NCBI GenBank assembly: GCA_024195585.1
Contig: SWBL01000107.1
Coordinates: 1-64,000 of the forward strand
Direction of reading: 5' to 3'
Length of the DNA: 64,000 nucleotides
Source: Aureobasidium sp. EXF-3400
Lineage: Eukaryota; Ascomycota; Dothideomycetes; Dothideales; Saccotheciaceae
Shown: positions 24,673 through 34,557 of the stretch, in pieces
Position numbering within the stretch: position 1 is the first letter of the stretch
Layout of the letters: each line of letters opens with the position of its first letter
The notes under the pieces: model-generated
Seen by the model: only the letters and a program-made list of their open reading frames with translations
What the model was told of the DNA's origin: nothing
The model's database searches: none
Made by a program: the position numbers and the translations under genes

Positions 24673-25680
24673 TTACCAATCGATAGCCCACGTCCCCGCC
24701 GTCTTCCAGAACTCCTCAAGCACCTGCCTCAAGGCAACATTAGGCCGTAAGTCCTTGGCCGTCAATGGTTCTCTCGTCAACGGATCTGTAGGGTTGTTCT
24801 TCAAGTGCTCCAGCAGCGTCGCTCTCTCGTAACTGTGGCCCGTCCTCGTTGTAACCGGATCTAGTACAATTAGCATGTTTCTGGCGTGAAAATGGCACAT
24901 CAGCAGTCGGAAAGCCACCTGATGGCTATTGGGATCATCTGATGGTAATTGACCTATGCTATTTGTACCCTGGTCCCACATACCGTGCATTATTTCAAAT
25001 GAGATTGTGTCTACCAAATAATCAGGAACCTCCCTAGGTTGGTGATTTTCAGGATCCGCGAGCGCAAACACAGTCTTGAGTTCATCGACCTTCTTCTGAT
25101 GTGTGTCCAAGATCTCTTGTCTGCGTTCTTGTGCTTCGACCACGCCGATGCTGGAGTTTGCCAGAGCGTTCTCGATGTCTTGGAGTTCGTTGCGCTTGTT
25201 GAGTTCGAGGGATTCCTCTAGCTCGGCGAGGACATCGCCTCTTTTGCGTCTGCGATCGCGTTCTCTGGCGGCGAACTTCTCTTTCTTGCATTTGAGGACT
25301 AGCTCGGAGAGGGAGGGGAGGGCGGCAGTGGCTTTGTTTGCTTCGGCGGGAGGAGGGTTCATAGCCTGGTTGTATGCGGTCAAGGCTGAAGTCAGGGCTT
25401 CATTGGGGTGGTGGAGAGCGAGCTGAGCCTGAGCGAGGTAGAAGTAGGACTTGAAGTTGAAGCCATTGTGCGGTGTGAGGCTGATGCTGTGCAGACAGTC
25501 GTCAATAACACCCTGCCATCTTTGGAGACGGATGCGAGCGAGAGCGCGGTTGGTAAATAAGAGAGGGTTGCGCGAGAACTTAGTGATTGCGGCCGTGTAC
25601 TGTTCCTCTGCTGCAGCGTAGTCGCCTGCCTTGAATAGTTCGTTGCCCTGTTGTTTGAGCTTCTCAGCGAGGTGGGCCAT
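24673..25680 (-). CDS. CHIP/STUB1-like TPR and U-box E3 ubiquitin ligase
   Basis: Exons (minus) are 25680-24984 and 24860-24673, giving 294 aa (human CHIP has 303). The N-terminal TPR domain (about 3-115) begins AEKLKQQGNELFKAGDYAAAEEQYT and would bind Hsp70/Hsp90 tails. A charged helical linker follows (ERDRRRKRGDVLAELEESLEL, ~150-200). The U-box is at about 222-290 (FEIMHDPVTTRTGHSYER, NPTDPLTREPL, NVALRQVLEEFW). The 123-nt intron (24861-24983) has GTATGT, a GCTAAT branch site and TAG. It contains no stop and is a multiple of three, so retention would insert 41 residues into the middle of the U-box. Spliced, the U-box is continuous. The expected role is ubiquitylation of chaperone clients. 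Confidence 0.88.
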   Translation of the reverse strand: MAHLAEKLKQQGNELFKAGDYAAAEEQYTAAITKFSRNPLLFTNRALARIRLQRWQGVIDDCLHSISLTPHNGFNFKSYFYLAQAQLALHHPNEALTSALTAYNQAMNPPPAEANKATAALPSLSELVLKCKKEKFAARERDRRRKRGDVLAELEESLELNKRNELQDIENALANSSIGVVEAQERRQEILDTHQKKVDELKTVFALADPENHQPREVPDYLVDTISFEIMHGMWDQGTNSIGQLPSDDPNSHQVAFRLLMCHFHARNMLIVLDPVTTRTGHSYERATLLEHLKNNPTDPLTREPLTAKDLRPNVALRQVLEEFWKTAGTWAIDW

Positions 25681-26322
25681 GCTGGCGGTTCAGAGGAACT
25701 ATAGCCAATCTGGCACGGCGGACATGGGCGACTACTTGCAGGAGGGCGATTGTCTTGATGCTAAGGTTGCTGGTCGCATCTAGTAACTCATCACTCTGGA
25801 AACTTCTAGGGCCGGAAGCGGCAGTGAGATGTGTCATCCGACTTTAACTCCGACAACCGCGGCACGCGACAACGCACGGACGAGATGTCTATACCACTGA
25901 TATACTTTTGCCCATCATCACTCTCACACTCTGTACCAACAAGAATCAATCTTTTTGTTATCGTTTCAAGGTGATTTTTCTCCGGATTCAATAACCAGTG
26001 ACGACTAGTGGTACATAACTAAGTCCACTAAGGACAGAGGTCATGTTTCGTTTGATTTCCTGCCGACGACATGCATGTGCTCAGGTCTATCCGTAACCCA
26101 GCCCAGTCCCTGTATCTGTGTTTGCTTGGTCCACCTCTTCTTGGAGTGATTCTCATGATTCGTCTGTTCAATATGGGCAAAGCTGGCTGCCGCTCAGCAA
26201 ACCAACAGCATAGCCACCCTGCCTGTCACCCTGCCTTGTTGTTTGTTCTGGTGTAATGTTTGTAGTGATGAGATCGAAGTAAGCGCCCTTTGTCGTCATT
26301 TGGAAGTTTTTGTGACACTCAT
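25681..26322. other. intergenic, no gene seen
   Basis: About 640 bp lies between two minus-strand genes. It should hold the CHIP-like promoter and the 3' UTR of the RVxF-motif gene. Short frames here lack support. Confidence 0.5.
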
Positions 26323-27009
26323 TCAACCCATCTCGACGTCTTCAGAGCAAGAAGTCTGCTCAGACGTCTCACTGTCACCGTCCCAGACCGAGTCTCTTCT
26401 CTTCTCACGCTTGAAAGTGGCACCCTCCTCAGCCAGCAGCTCAGTCACTTCGGTGTTGGTCTGAGCGGTAGCAGGAGTCTCACACTTCATACAACCAAAG
26501 CGGATTCTCTTCTTGTGTGTCATGAGAGGGCTGATGTCTTCAAAGTTCTTCATCTTGTAGATGGATGTGTGCGAGAGATGCTTGCGCATGCTGGTTTTGA
26601 GACAGCCAAAGCGAACACGCTTCTTAGGTGGGCTGGGCGAAGGTGAAACATGTGTGGGTTCTGCCGTGTCGATGTCGATGACTTCGTCACTGAAGCTGAC
26701 GCGACGGGGTTGGATCTGCTCGGGTGCTGGAATCTCGACGATGCTGATTCTCTTGTTGAAGCGAACTCCTCTAGCCTTGGCCAGTTCCTTGCATTGGTCT
26801 GATGAGACAGGTGAATCGAGTGCGTCAGAGAGATCAGAAAGGTCGATGGATGATGACATGCTGACAGAGTCGTTGATGGATTTCAAGGTGGCCGAGTTTG
26901 ATCCGTTCTGGGCGCCTTGGATGTGTTGAAGAATTGCAGGAAGAAGAAGTTGTCTGCGACGGCCACCGCTTGGCGAACGAGCACGCTCAAGGGTAATGTT
27001 GGGTGCCAT
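26323..27009 (-). CDS. unknown 228-aa protein with four RVxF-like motifs
   Basis: A single exon encodes 228 aa. I recognise no domain. The protein is basic and disordered-looking in the middle, with an acidic Ser/Glu-rich tail (DSETSEQTSCSEDVEMG). Four short elements fit the PP1-docking consensus [KR]-x(0,1)-[VI]-x-F: RGVRF (80-84), RRVSF (102-106), KKRVRF (129-134) and KKRIRF (166-171). The last two are followed by GCLK and GCMK, so they look like a duplicated module RxRFGC[LM]K. A role as a protein phosphatase 1 regulator or scaffold is inference. The motifs could also be basic nucleic-acid-binding or localisation elements. The gene lies in a run of minus-strand genes and shows no sign of transfer. 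Confidence 0.7.
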   Translation of the reverse strand: MAPNITLERARSPSGGRRRQLLLPAILQHIQGAQNGSNSATLKSINDSVSMSSSIDLSDLSDALDSPVSSDQCKELAKARGVRFNKRISIVEIPAPEQIQPRRVSFSDEVIDIDTAEPTHVSPSPSPPKKRVRFGCLKTSMRKHLSHTSIYKMKNFEDISPLMTHKKRIRFGCMKCETPATAQTNTEVTELLAEEGATFKREKRRDSVWDGDSETSEQTSCSEDVEMG

Positions 27010-27766
27010 TGCCTTTGTGACTCCGAAACGTGATGCGTGATAGATAGCAAGCGTTGGCGTGACGTGGTGAATGGTGGATCAATGGTTAGATGGCTCAAAC
27101 AACGAATGAAGCGACAGGTGGGAAGAAGGAAGCAGCTGCATGCATTATATGCTTTTGCGTGAATAAACGGACAATAACAAAATGCTGCTATTCAGGTGTG
27201 ACAGAAAAAGGTAACTGGAAGTGAAGGTTCACTAAGGCTGTCAAGTCAGTCATTGGCTGCGCACCAGTCGGCCGAACAGCGTCAGCGAATCAAGAATTCT
27301 GCTTACTCGACATAGTCACGGTTCGGACGTAAAAATGACTGAAGCAAGAAACATCACAAGCTGCATAGTCGTTTGCGTGCTTCTGCCTTGTCATTCTGGT
27401 GACACTGCCCCTGATTTGACCTCATGGCCCCTCCCCCACGGCTGTCACCTCACGAGAAACACAGACGTGGATCTTGGAGCAAGCACGACAGGGGAACATC
27501 TTTGAAACGGTACAAAGCACACGTTGAGGTTCAGCGAGGTTGTGTTGCGCTCGAAATAACCTGCTTTCATCAATTATGTCCTGTTCTATCACAGCAGATA
27601 CTTACAAGATATTATACAATATTGGCGTCTTGTGTGAGCTCCTCGTTGACTACCAAGTCCTCATTCCCTTCACTTTCATGCCACCCAGCACAGACCTAAC
27701 TTGCCACGACCTAGATCAACTTCATCTCGCTCTCAACTGTTCCGACACAGAACACCTGCCATCTGT
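27010..27766. other. intergenic, no gene seen
   Basis: About 750 bp lies between two minus-strand genes. The right part overlaps the likely 3' UTR of the lectin gene. No supported reading frame was found. Confidence 0.5.
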
Positions 27767-28666
27767 TCATGCGAAACCAAGAGCTATCCAGCTCGCACCA
27801 GCAGCGTACAGTGTACTGTCTTCGAACGTCTTCAATGACCAACGAAAGCCTTGTGTATCGACATCATTTACGTCAACAGAAACTCGTAGATCCGCGTTGC
27901 CCGCCATGTCAATGAAGTTCAAGGCACACAACACCGTCGGAGCAGGCCTGTGCGACTTGAATACGCCCTCTTTGAACTTGGCCTGCGAACTGGTCTCGGG
28001 TATTGGATTGCTCCAGCTTCTGACGTCTCCTGTCTGGAAGCTACCCGCTTGAACATAGCGTTTGCGTTTTGGAAAAGCGATCCAGCACATGGCTCCTCCA
28101 TATAGTAAACTGTCGCCCCAGGTATCGATATGTGCCGTGAAGCCTTTTCGGCTAACATTGGTCGCATAGGCCCTTATGCGGTAGTTCCTATCTCCAGATG
28201 CCATATCGATTCGATTTAACCAACAGATGACCTCGCAGTCGTCCCTGAAGGGCTGAGGAAAAACAAACTCCCGCGAGTTTTCTTGTTGTGCCCCCCTCTT
28301 GTTTGCACCCCGATTCTCTGATAAATCATGTGTGTCGAACTGGCCGAACAGGCAGTCTTTGGCATAGGCTTTGTGCTCGATCCATGTCGCGCTTGCCGAG
28401 TAGAGCAGCGATTTCTCACCCCAGGTCTCCAGCGTTACACGGAACGAGTCTGTGGTGATCTTATCGGCGACCAGATTCGCTCTGACGGGTGCTTCACAGG
28501 ACAAGTCGAGCGATCGAAACCCTGCTGCCAGGTTCGGTGGCTCCTTGTAGTGATTGCGCGGTAGAGAAATGATCCGTGATGTCGACTTGCAAGGCTTCGA
28601 TCGCGGTCGCACTTCTTCCGTGGTAAAGATGCCAGTATCCGGGCCAGGAGTGTCAAGGTGTACCAT
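27767..28666 (-). CDS. triple H-type lectin domain protein
   Basis: A single exon encodes 299 aa. Three diverged copies of the H-type lectin fold are visible at about 43-98, 142-198 and 242-297. Each ends in a shared pattern: TWGEKSLLYSASATWIEH, TWGDSLLYGGAMCWIAF and TFEDSTLYAAGASWIAL. Each copy also has an internal block of the type F-x-x-x-[LI]-x-T-[WF]. H-type lectins (discoidin/Helix agglutinin type) bind N-acetylgalactosamine and related sugars. No signal peptide is seen, so the protein is probably cytosolic or leaves by an unconventional route. Fungal relatives are poorly characterised. The ATG at 28666 is followed at once by a short Pro/Gly-rich leader. Confidence 0.82.
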   Translation of the reverse strand: MVHLDTPGPDTGIFTTEEVRPRSKPCKSTSRIISLPRNHYKEPPNLAAGFRSLDLSCEAPVRANLVADKITTDSFRVTLETWGEKSLLYSASATWIEHKAYAKDCLFGQFDTHDLSENRGANKRGAQQENSREFVFPQPFRDDCEVICWLNRIDMASGDRNYRIRAYATNVSRKGFTAHIDTWGDSLLYGGAMCWIAFPKRKRYVQAGSFQTGDVRSWSNPIPETSSQAKFKEGVFKSHRPAPTVLCALNFIDMAGNADLRVSVDVNDVDTQGFRWSLKTFEDSTLYAAGASWIALGFA

Positions 28667-29417
28667 GATGAAGAGCGCAAGTCGTGAGTTGCAAGGGGAA
28701 GGCCAGGTTCACAAAATCAAATGGTTGCAAAGAACAAAAGGATCTCAGGTCTGCCAACTCGGGCGCATCGACGACATGCTGACGGCCCGTCGACTTACCT
28801 TGGTGACTAAACCCAAACCCGCTGCGATTTCAACTTCCAATGAGGTCGTTTTGCATGGTGGATGAGCTGTATTGGGCGATCTTCAGTACGATCTGCTTGC
28901 TTCGGCAATACTTGCTTGATCTCGATCTGACGTCAAAATTGAGGTGGCTGATACCAGCTGAAATCTTGGAAGTGATCAAGAGACGGGAAGTCGAGACAGC
29001 CAGATACGCAAGGTGGAAACAAGGCCATCGATGATGTGTTTCGCATGCTGAAATCTGTCATGCCTGTCTATGCTTCAACCGTGGTGTTGTAGCACGATAG
29101 ATGAGCTGTGCGATGCAAAATCTGCTTCAGGATTCGAGAGGCTCTCAGCAAAGGGCTTGTCGAAAGTCCAGTCTCGAGAAACTATAAAGATATCGTAAAT
29201 ATACAGAGTTGTGACAGCCTTCAATACATGTATGGCCGGCAAGCTGCGGAATTGGAAATGGTGAGGAATCAAGACTTGAAGTCGAAGAAAGCAAGGTTTC
29301 CGCAAAGCTATTATGGTATACCGTTGACCACTCCCGAAACCCAAACCCCAAAAGCGAAACAGAGAATCGTCAAAAATCCCATCATGTTACTCGTGAAACA
29401 GAAGAGCAGAGCTTTGA
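28667..29417. other. intergenic, no gene seen
   Basis: About 750 bp lies between the lectin gene start and the stop of the small gene at 29418, both on minus. Open frames occur on both strands but none has recognisable content. Confidence 0.5.
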
Positions 29418-29939
29418 TCACTTCTTCTCCTCCTTCTTGCCGCCGAAGAAGCTTCCGACGTAGCTGCCCGCGCCCTTTGCGCCCTCGCTGACCTTGCTGG
29501 CGCCAGCCTGAGCACTAGAGCCCATTGCACCAGCATAACTGCCGTTGTCATCCTTGCCTCCTCTCTCGGCACGGTTGATGCCCTCCTTCGACAGATGGTC
29601 ACCGACGGGTTGAAGAAGTCCACCCTGCCCGACTTGGCCGGCTGCGAGGTTGTTCACGCCATCTTGGAGGTTGTCGACTTGCTCGTTACCGGTGATCTTG
29701 GTCTTGCTGAGCTGGTCTGGTTGGACACGAATTAGCATGATAGTCTAGTGTATAGCAGAGAAAGTGAAACATACCTTTGGTAGCATATGAAGCCTTGTTG
29801 TCCTTGGTGAAGTAGTAGAGAACATTCTGCACAATGGGTTAGTAAATTAATGTTAGATGCAAGAGAAGCGTCTCACATCTTCGACCCATGGCATCCAGTT
29901 TTCGTACTGCTGGTTGTATTGCTTCTTTGACCACTCCAT
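29418..29939 (-). CDS. conserved-looking small fungal protein (137 aa)
   Basis: Exons (minus) are 29939-29877, 29826-29775 and 29716-29418, giving 137 aa. The start MEWSKKQYNQQYENWMPWVED is rich in aromatics. After it come NVLYYFTKDNKASYATK and a helical block with DQVDNLQDGVNNLAAG-like sequence (here EQVDNLQDGVNNLAAGQVGQ). The end is Gly/Ser/Ala-rich with KKEEKK. I recall similar short proteins in other filamentous ascomycetes but know no function. The three-exon model is supported by GTGAGA, GTATGT and CAG signals, a restored frame and continuous amphipathic sequence. It has no signal peptide or membrane segment. The repeated glycine-rich tail resembles stress or hydrophilin-like proteins (weak inference). 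Confidence 0.78.
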
Positions 29940-30411
29940 GTTGTTGTAGTTGTGTACGCGATTGAGAGGTTGATAGTTGATTGCGGTAGAGAAAATTGAA
30001 TGTAGAAAGGAGAGAGACGAGATGTTTTTTGTTCTTGTATCACAAGTCTTGAAGACCGTCACACTTTCCAGCAGACTGATATCAACTCTTTCACATGCTC
30101 TGCCGCACCCCTGCACAGTGACGTTGGTTGTACCCGTGTGGTGCGTCACGCTCAGCCACACAGAAATCTGGGCTGGTCGCTCACCATCTTTAAAGCCCAC
30201 TGTGACACTCTGGAAAACCAAGAATTGGCAACTTTTGACGCGCGACCCAATAGGTATGCAAGAAAGTGTGGTAAAGAGTTGCTATTTGAAGCCAGTTTTT
30301 ACAAGAAATGCAGCCTCGTTGGCGCAGAAGCAGTCCAAAAGCCCTATGCATATGTATGTATCTAGAAGAGAACAAGAAAGGGAAAAGTCGTAGAGAGTAC
30401 CATTAATTTCG
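29940..30411. other. intergenic, no gene seen
   Basis: About 470 bp contains the promoter of the small gene and the 3' UTR of the 583-aa gene. Bases near 30310-30325 resemble the start of a tRNA but no cloverleaf follows. Confidence 0.5.
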
Positions 30412-32209
30412 TTATTCCACGATCAGGTTGCGTCTCCTCGAGAGACTGCTTGTGCGGACTGGCTCGCTTCCAATTCGAGGGCTCAATGGTGAGTACTGTG
30501 TCAAACTTGCGATGCGGCGCCTCTTAGGCACATACTGGCTTTCTTCAAGTTGAACAGCAGCACGGCGCTCCAAGATACGTCTTGCTGCCTCTGAATGAGA
30601 GGATGTTGCATACTGATTGCCTTCTCCTGGTACCACTGCATTCGCGCGTCGAGCTGCCAGAGTTTCTCGCAAGCTGGGAGAGTGCTGCACACCGCCACCG
30701 TAATCTGTTCTGCGCGTCGAGGACTGTCTCATGTGACCACTTTCCGTCATGGCACGAGATGGAGCACGCGAGGGTAACTCCTGAGCAGCATCGTCTTCGG
30801 CTTTAGAGTACCTCCGCATACTGGTTCCCGGACGAGTATAGCGGGCAGCATAATCAGTCTGATCATGACCGGGTGATAACTCCTGGCTTAGGTACTGATC
30901 GTTTGTTTCAAGCGGACTGTTGCTGATGGTATTTCCCAATCCCAAGCCCAGTAAACTACTTCTCCGGCTGTCAAGACGGCTCACAGATCTAGGCGGCTCA
31001 ATTCTGAGTTGAAGATCCTGCAAACCGAGGCTCGATCTACGAGCATAACGCAATGATGGCGTTTCAGCTTGTGTGTGAGGTTTGATAACGGGGGAGGGCT
31101 TGACAGTGGGGCTTGTAAGATCCGACTTGCCCTCGCAGAGCGCAATACAAAGATCAGTGAGATTTCTGCACATACTGTCGGCTTTTCTCCTTATGTGCCT
31201 ATCGGAGACGGCAGCGCCATTAACCATTGATGCGGCCGTGAAGGCAGTACCTTGAGACCCGCCGCTGCCCGTCATGGCAGCCAGTGCCAGAGCGTCAGAA
31301 GCCGTTGCCTCAAGAGAACGATAAAGTTGTGGGCTGACGACGTTTTTGGCCTTTCCAAGAGCACTGTGTAGAAGAGGATGCAAATTAGCTGTAGATGGAC
31401 CAGAGTTGTTGACATCGGCGGGCACACTGCTCTGTTTTCGAGCATGCTTCGGTGAGGAAGATATGGTAGTCGGCGCAGTGGTTGCTGTGCGAGGACGTTC
31501 GAAGGACTGGTTTGTGGCATTTGCACTGGAAGGTGAAGGCTTGCCGCCAATCTCGAGACTACGGATACGGGATTTGAGATCGTCGAGTTCGCCCCATACA
31601 GTAGAAGGTGCATTGACAGAATCTACTGATTCACTTTCGGCATTGGATCCTTTGCGCGCAGTAGGGGCTGGAGACATGGTCGGCGTGATGAGGCCTTGGG
31701 CAAGACGATCAGAGAGATTGGACAGGTTACGAGAGCTAGCCAAGGGCTCGTACGCTTTCCCGACACGGTACATGCGGCGCTGTCTTGGTATAGCCTCAGA
31801 GATGGCAGGGCCACTAGGACGCTTCGAAGGAAACTTGAGAACATCGGAGGAGGCATTCCACTCGCGGGCAGCAGCCTCGAAGGAGGACGATGTGGTTGTT
31901 CCGATAGCATAACGAGGCTTACGCATGGAGGCACGCAGGGAGGGAGTACGGATGTTGCTGTGTTCAGTGTGGGAAGGGCTTGGGGAGTGCTGAGCACGCA
32001 GCTCTGCCAGCCTGGTGGCATTGAGGCTCTCGTTGGATGGAGCACGTTCTCGCAGGTTCAATGGCTTGCGCAGGGGCACTGGGACTGCATAAGCGTGGAT
32101 ATGGCGAAGTGCAGTCTCAAGTTGGCATACCTTTGGCAGGTGGTGCATCGGGGCCGTCCATGGCGAGGCTCAAAAACAGATCGTCGGTGGGATTGACTGT
32201 TTGGCGCAT
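30412..32209 (-). CDS. unknown Ser/Arg-rich protein (583 aa)
   Basis: Exons (minus) are 32209-32131 and 32084-30412, giving 583 aa. The start MRQTVNPTDDLFLSLAMDG is followed by a 46-nt intron (GTATGC, acceptor GCAG). Splicing gives APPAKVPVPLRKPLNLRERAPSN. Most of the protein is low-complexity Ser/Pro/Arg-rich with many possible phosphosites. A short heptad-like stretch (WGELDDLKSRIRSLE, around 185-200) may form a coiled coil. One well-ordered helical block, about 250-350, contains HPLLHSALGKAKNVVSPQLYRSLE, then an Ala-rich segment and SMCRNLTDLCIALCEGK. I know no named domain. Similar proteins are common in filamentous ascomycetes and appear to be cytoskeletal or polarity-linked scaffolds, which is only a guess. 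Confidence 0.75.
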
Positions 32210-34557
32210 CCTGGAAACGCTTACCCTCCTATTTTGGCTTGCACTGTCATGATCGCTTGTCGACATTTCCAGACGAAGTGATCATAGGAGCATTCTTCTA
32301 CGCGCTCTTGTTTTTACGTCGAGATGGCCCGCCTGATTTGCCTTGTCGCGGTGTGTTTGTTTTCCTTGCTGTTTTCCCTTCTCTTTGCATGCAAGCTCTT
32401 CCAATAAACTCTTGACGCGCGCAATCAGGAACAGGTAGGTACGAGGGAAATTGGCGAAGCGGCAGCAACTGGGCAAGACGTGGTTCGGGCGATAGCGGTC
32501 GAGACGATGGTGAACAGCAGTAACTTAGCAGCAAGGGGATGGCCTGTGTAAAGGTCCCGTCGCGACGGCTTCGAGCACGCGGCGGAGACCCGCCATCCGC
32601 TTCACTGTTCAGCCTCTCCCTTGTTTGCAAAACCAATGACTAGCCACCCCAGCACTAGAGAACTACTTCCTGCCACGAGCTCAAAGAGCCGTGCTCAATC
32701 CCGAATCGATCTGTTACTGCCATAGCAACACTCGATCATTGTGCGGAAAACCACCACCATCTGTCGACATTCAAAACTCGTATCTCGCTTAATCCGCCCT
32801 ATAATGCCTGACACGCCGAGAAGTGTCAAAGGTGTTTGCTGTCGCAAGATTGCCCTCGCTTTCGGCTCCCGCTACATGCCAAAGAGCTAAAGTAGCCAAA
32901 GAAAAGCAATCTGCGAACCGTTTGCACCAGGTAAGCAGTCTATGTGCCGTTGGCTCACCATACACATGATGGCCATGACAAGCCTGAAGGGCCTCGGTGA
33001 CTTGCCCGAAGACCTCGTGTTGAATTAGAAATAAGTCGACGGTACCGTTGGATATGTGGGTACGCAGAGACGGCCCTGGGTACATCCTCATTATCTTGAT
33101 CCTCTTACTCGGAGTAGAAATACGTGTAAAAAGACTGCTCTCGACGGCAATCGGGTCAGTCGTCATTGACATAAATTGCAATAACCCAGTCGGCGCGTTT
33201 CGTCGTCGAATGCTGAAACCTAGCGGCACAGAGAACGACACCCAGCAAGCAGCTGGCCACTAAAAATAGCACTGCACCCTTGGCGCTCCATTCCAGTGAT
33301 TCCACAACCGTTTCTGTGGCTCTGCCAGCATCTTCCTCCTCTCTCAGACGCGCCCAGGTCGGTACTGGCCGCTTTCTATTCTCTTTGCTTGTTGTCTTTC
33401 TGCTTCTCTTTGACCAAAACCACCATAATATCGCCTACCTGGGCTTTGCTTTGTCCCCGATAACAAACAGCGACCCTGACGCTGCTCGCGCACAAAGTCT
33501 CGAGAGCACCCATCGGCCAACGACAACCGCGCCCGGCATAGCCTCTTCTTTGTTCGCGCTTTCCTTGCCCGCTCCCACCTTCACCATACGCTCTCGCCAT
33601 TCCAACTCGACCGTTTCTAAGGATACCTTTGATCTCGACTCTCCTGTCTCCTTGCGACAACCGTTAGCCAGTACGGTTTCGCATCAAATTGCGGCTTCAA
33701 CCTGAAAGACAACAACTGCTGGCGCCTTGTTCGCAACCAACCCTCTTACTCCCAACCGCCAACCTGCTCCTTGGACAATCCTTAATATCGCCCTTCAGCT
33801 CGTCCAACAAGAACAACAAATTCTGGTCCTGCCCAGAACGAGCATACAACCTGCAAATACATTGGCTTTCGCGTACTGCTTCTACGCCAATTGGGTTCGA
33901 CTGTCACAAGTCCTGGTATGTACACCCAGCATCAATGCGTTCAATTCATACAAGGGCTCTTATTCTTCGTCACAATACCGAGTCTCGGGCGCTACTGCAC
34001 TCAAATGCGGCTGCTGCATGACCCCAGCGCGGCTACAGGCCGCTTTTTATTATGATTGGTCAACAACGCATGTATATTCTGTGAAGCGCCCTGCTAATAC
34101 ATTCTGTCCGACCAACCAGGTTCACATCCATCCTATCTTGACAAAGCTTTTGTTCAGCTTCACGGGTTACCATACCATCAATCCGCCGCCTGCTCGGACT
34201 CGCCGATCTCTGCTTCGAGACATGGCTTTATAGTGCCAATCTTGCTTATAATAGTTTGCTCTCATTTGTCCGCTAAATCATTGCTGGCGACCTACCTTCC
34301 TTTACGATCTCACACCTGCTTATCGACCCTTGCCAGTCTCTGTTTGATCTGCAGAGCTCCTTCCTGGCGAAGGCCCGACTTTTGCTTCCGTAAGATCGCT
34401 CTTGTTCTAGATTCTGACGATCTCAGTCGCAACACAACCAGACCATACATCTAACAACTTTTCAGAACATTTCTTCATTCCACCTCTTCTGAGCATTGAT
34501 TACACATCTTTGTCGAGTCTGCCAGTCTGACCAGCACGTAGTCTGCGTGACACTGCA
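32210..34557. other. 2.3 kb divergent intergenic region
   Basis: This separates the 583-aa gene (-) from the phosphatase gene (+). From about 33280 the plus strand is CT-rich and probably forms a long promoter and 5' UTR for the phosphatase. GTATGT at 33914 could be the donor of a 5' UTR intron. Frames here start at non-ATG codons or lack similarity, so no gene is called. Confidence 0.5.

Noticed and set aside
24861..24983. CHIP-like protein as a single 335-aa exon
   Set aside because: The reading would interrupt the U-box; intron signals are strong and splicing restores the domain.
30310..30330. Sequence resembling the 5' end of a tRNA-Met (GCCTCGTTGGCGCAG)
   Set aside because: No anticodon arm, T loop (TTCGA) or acceptor pairing follows.
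33280..33705. 141-aa open frame upstream of the phosphatase
   Set aside because: It starts with TTG, is Ser/Thr/Leu low-complexity and lies in a CT-rich leader; no splice or domain support.
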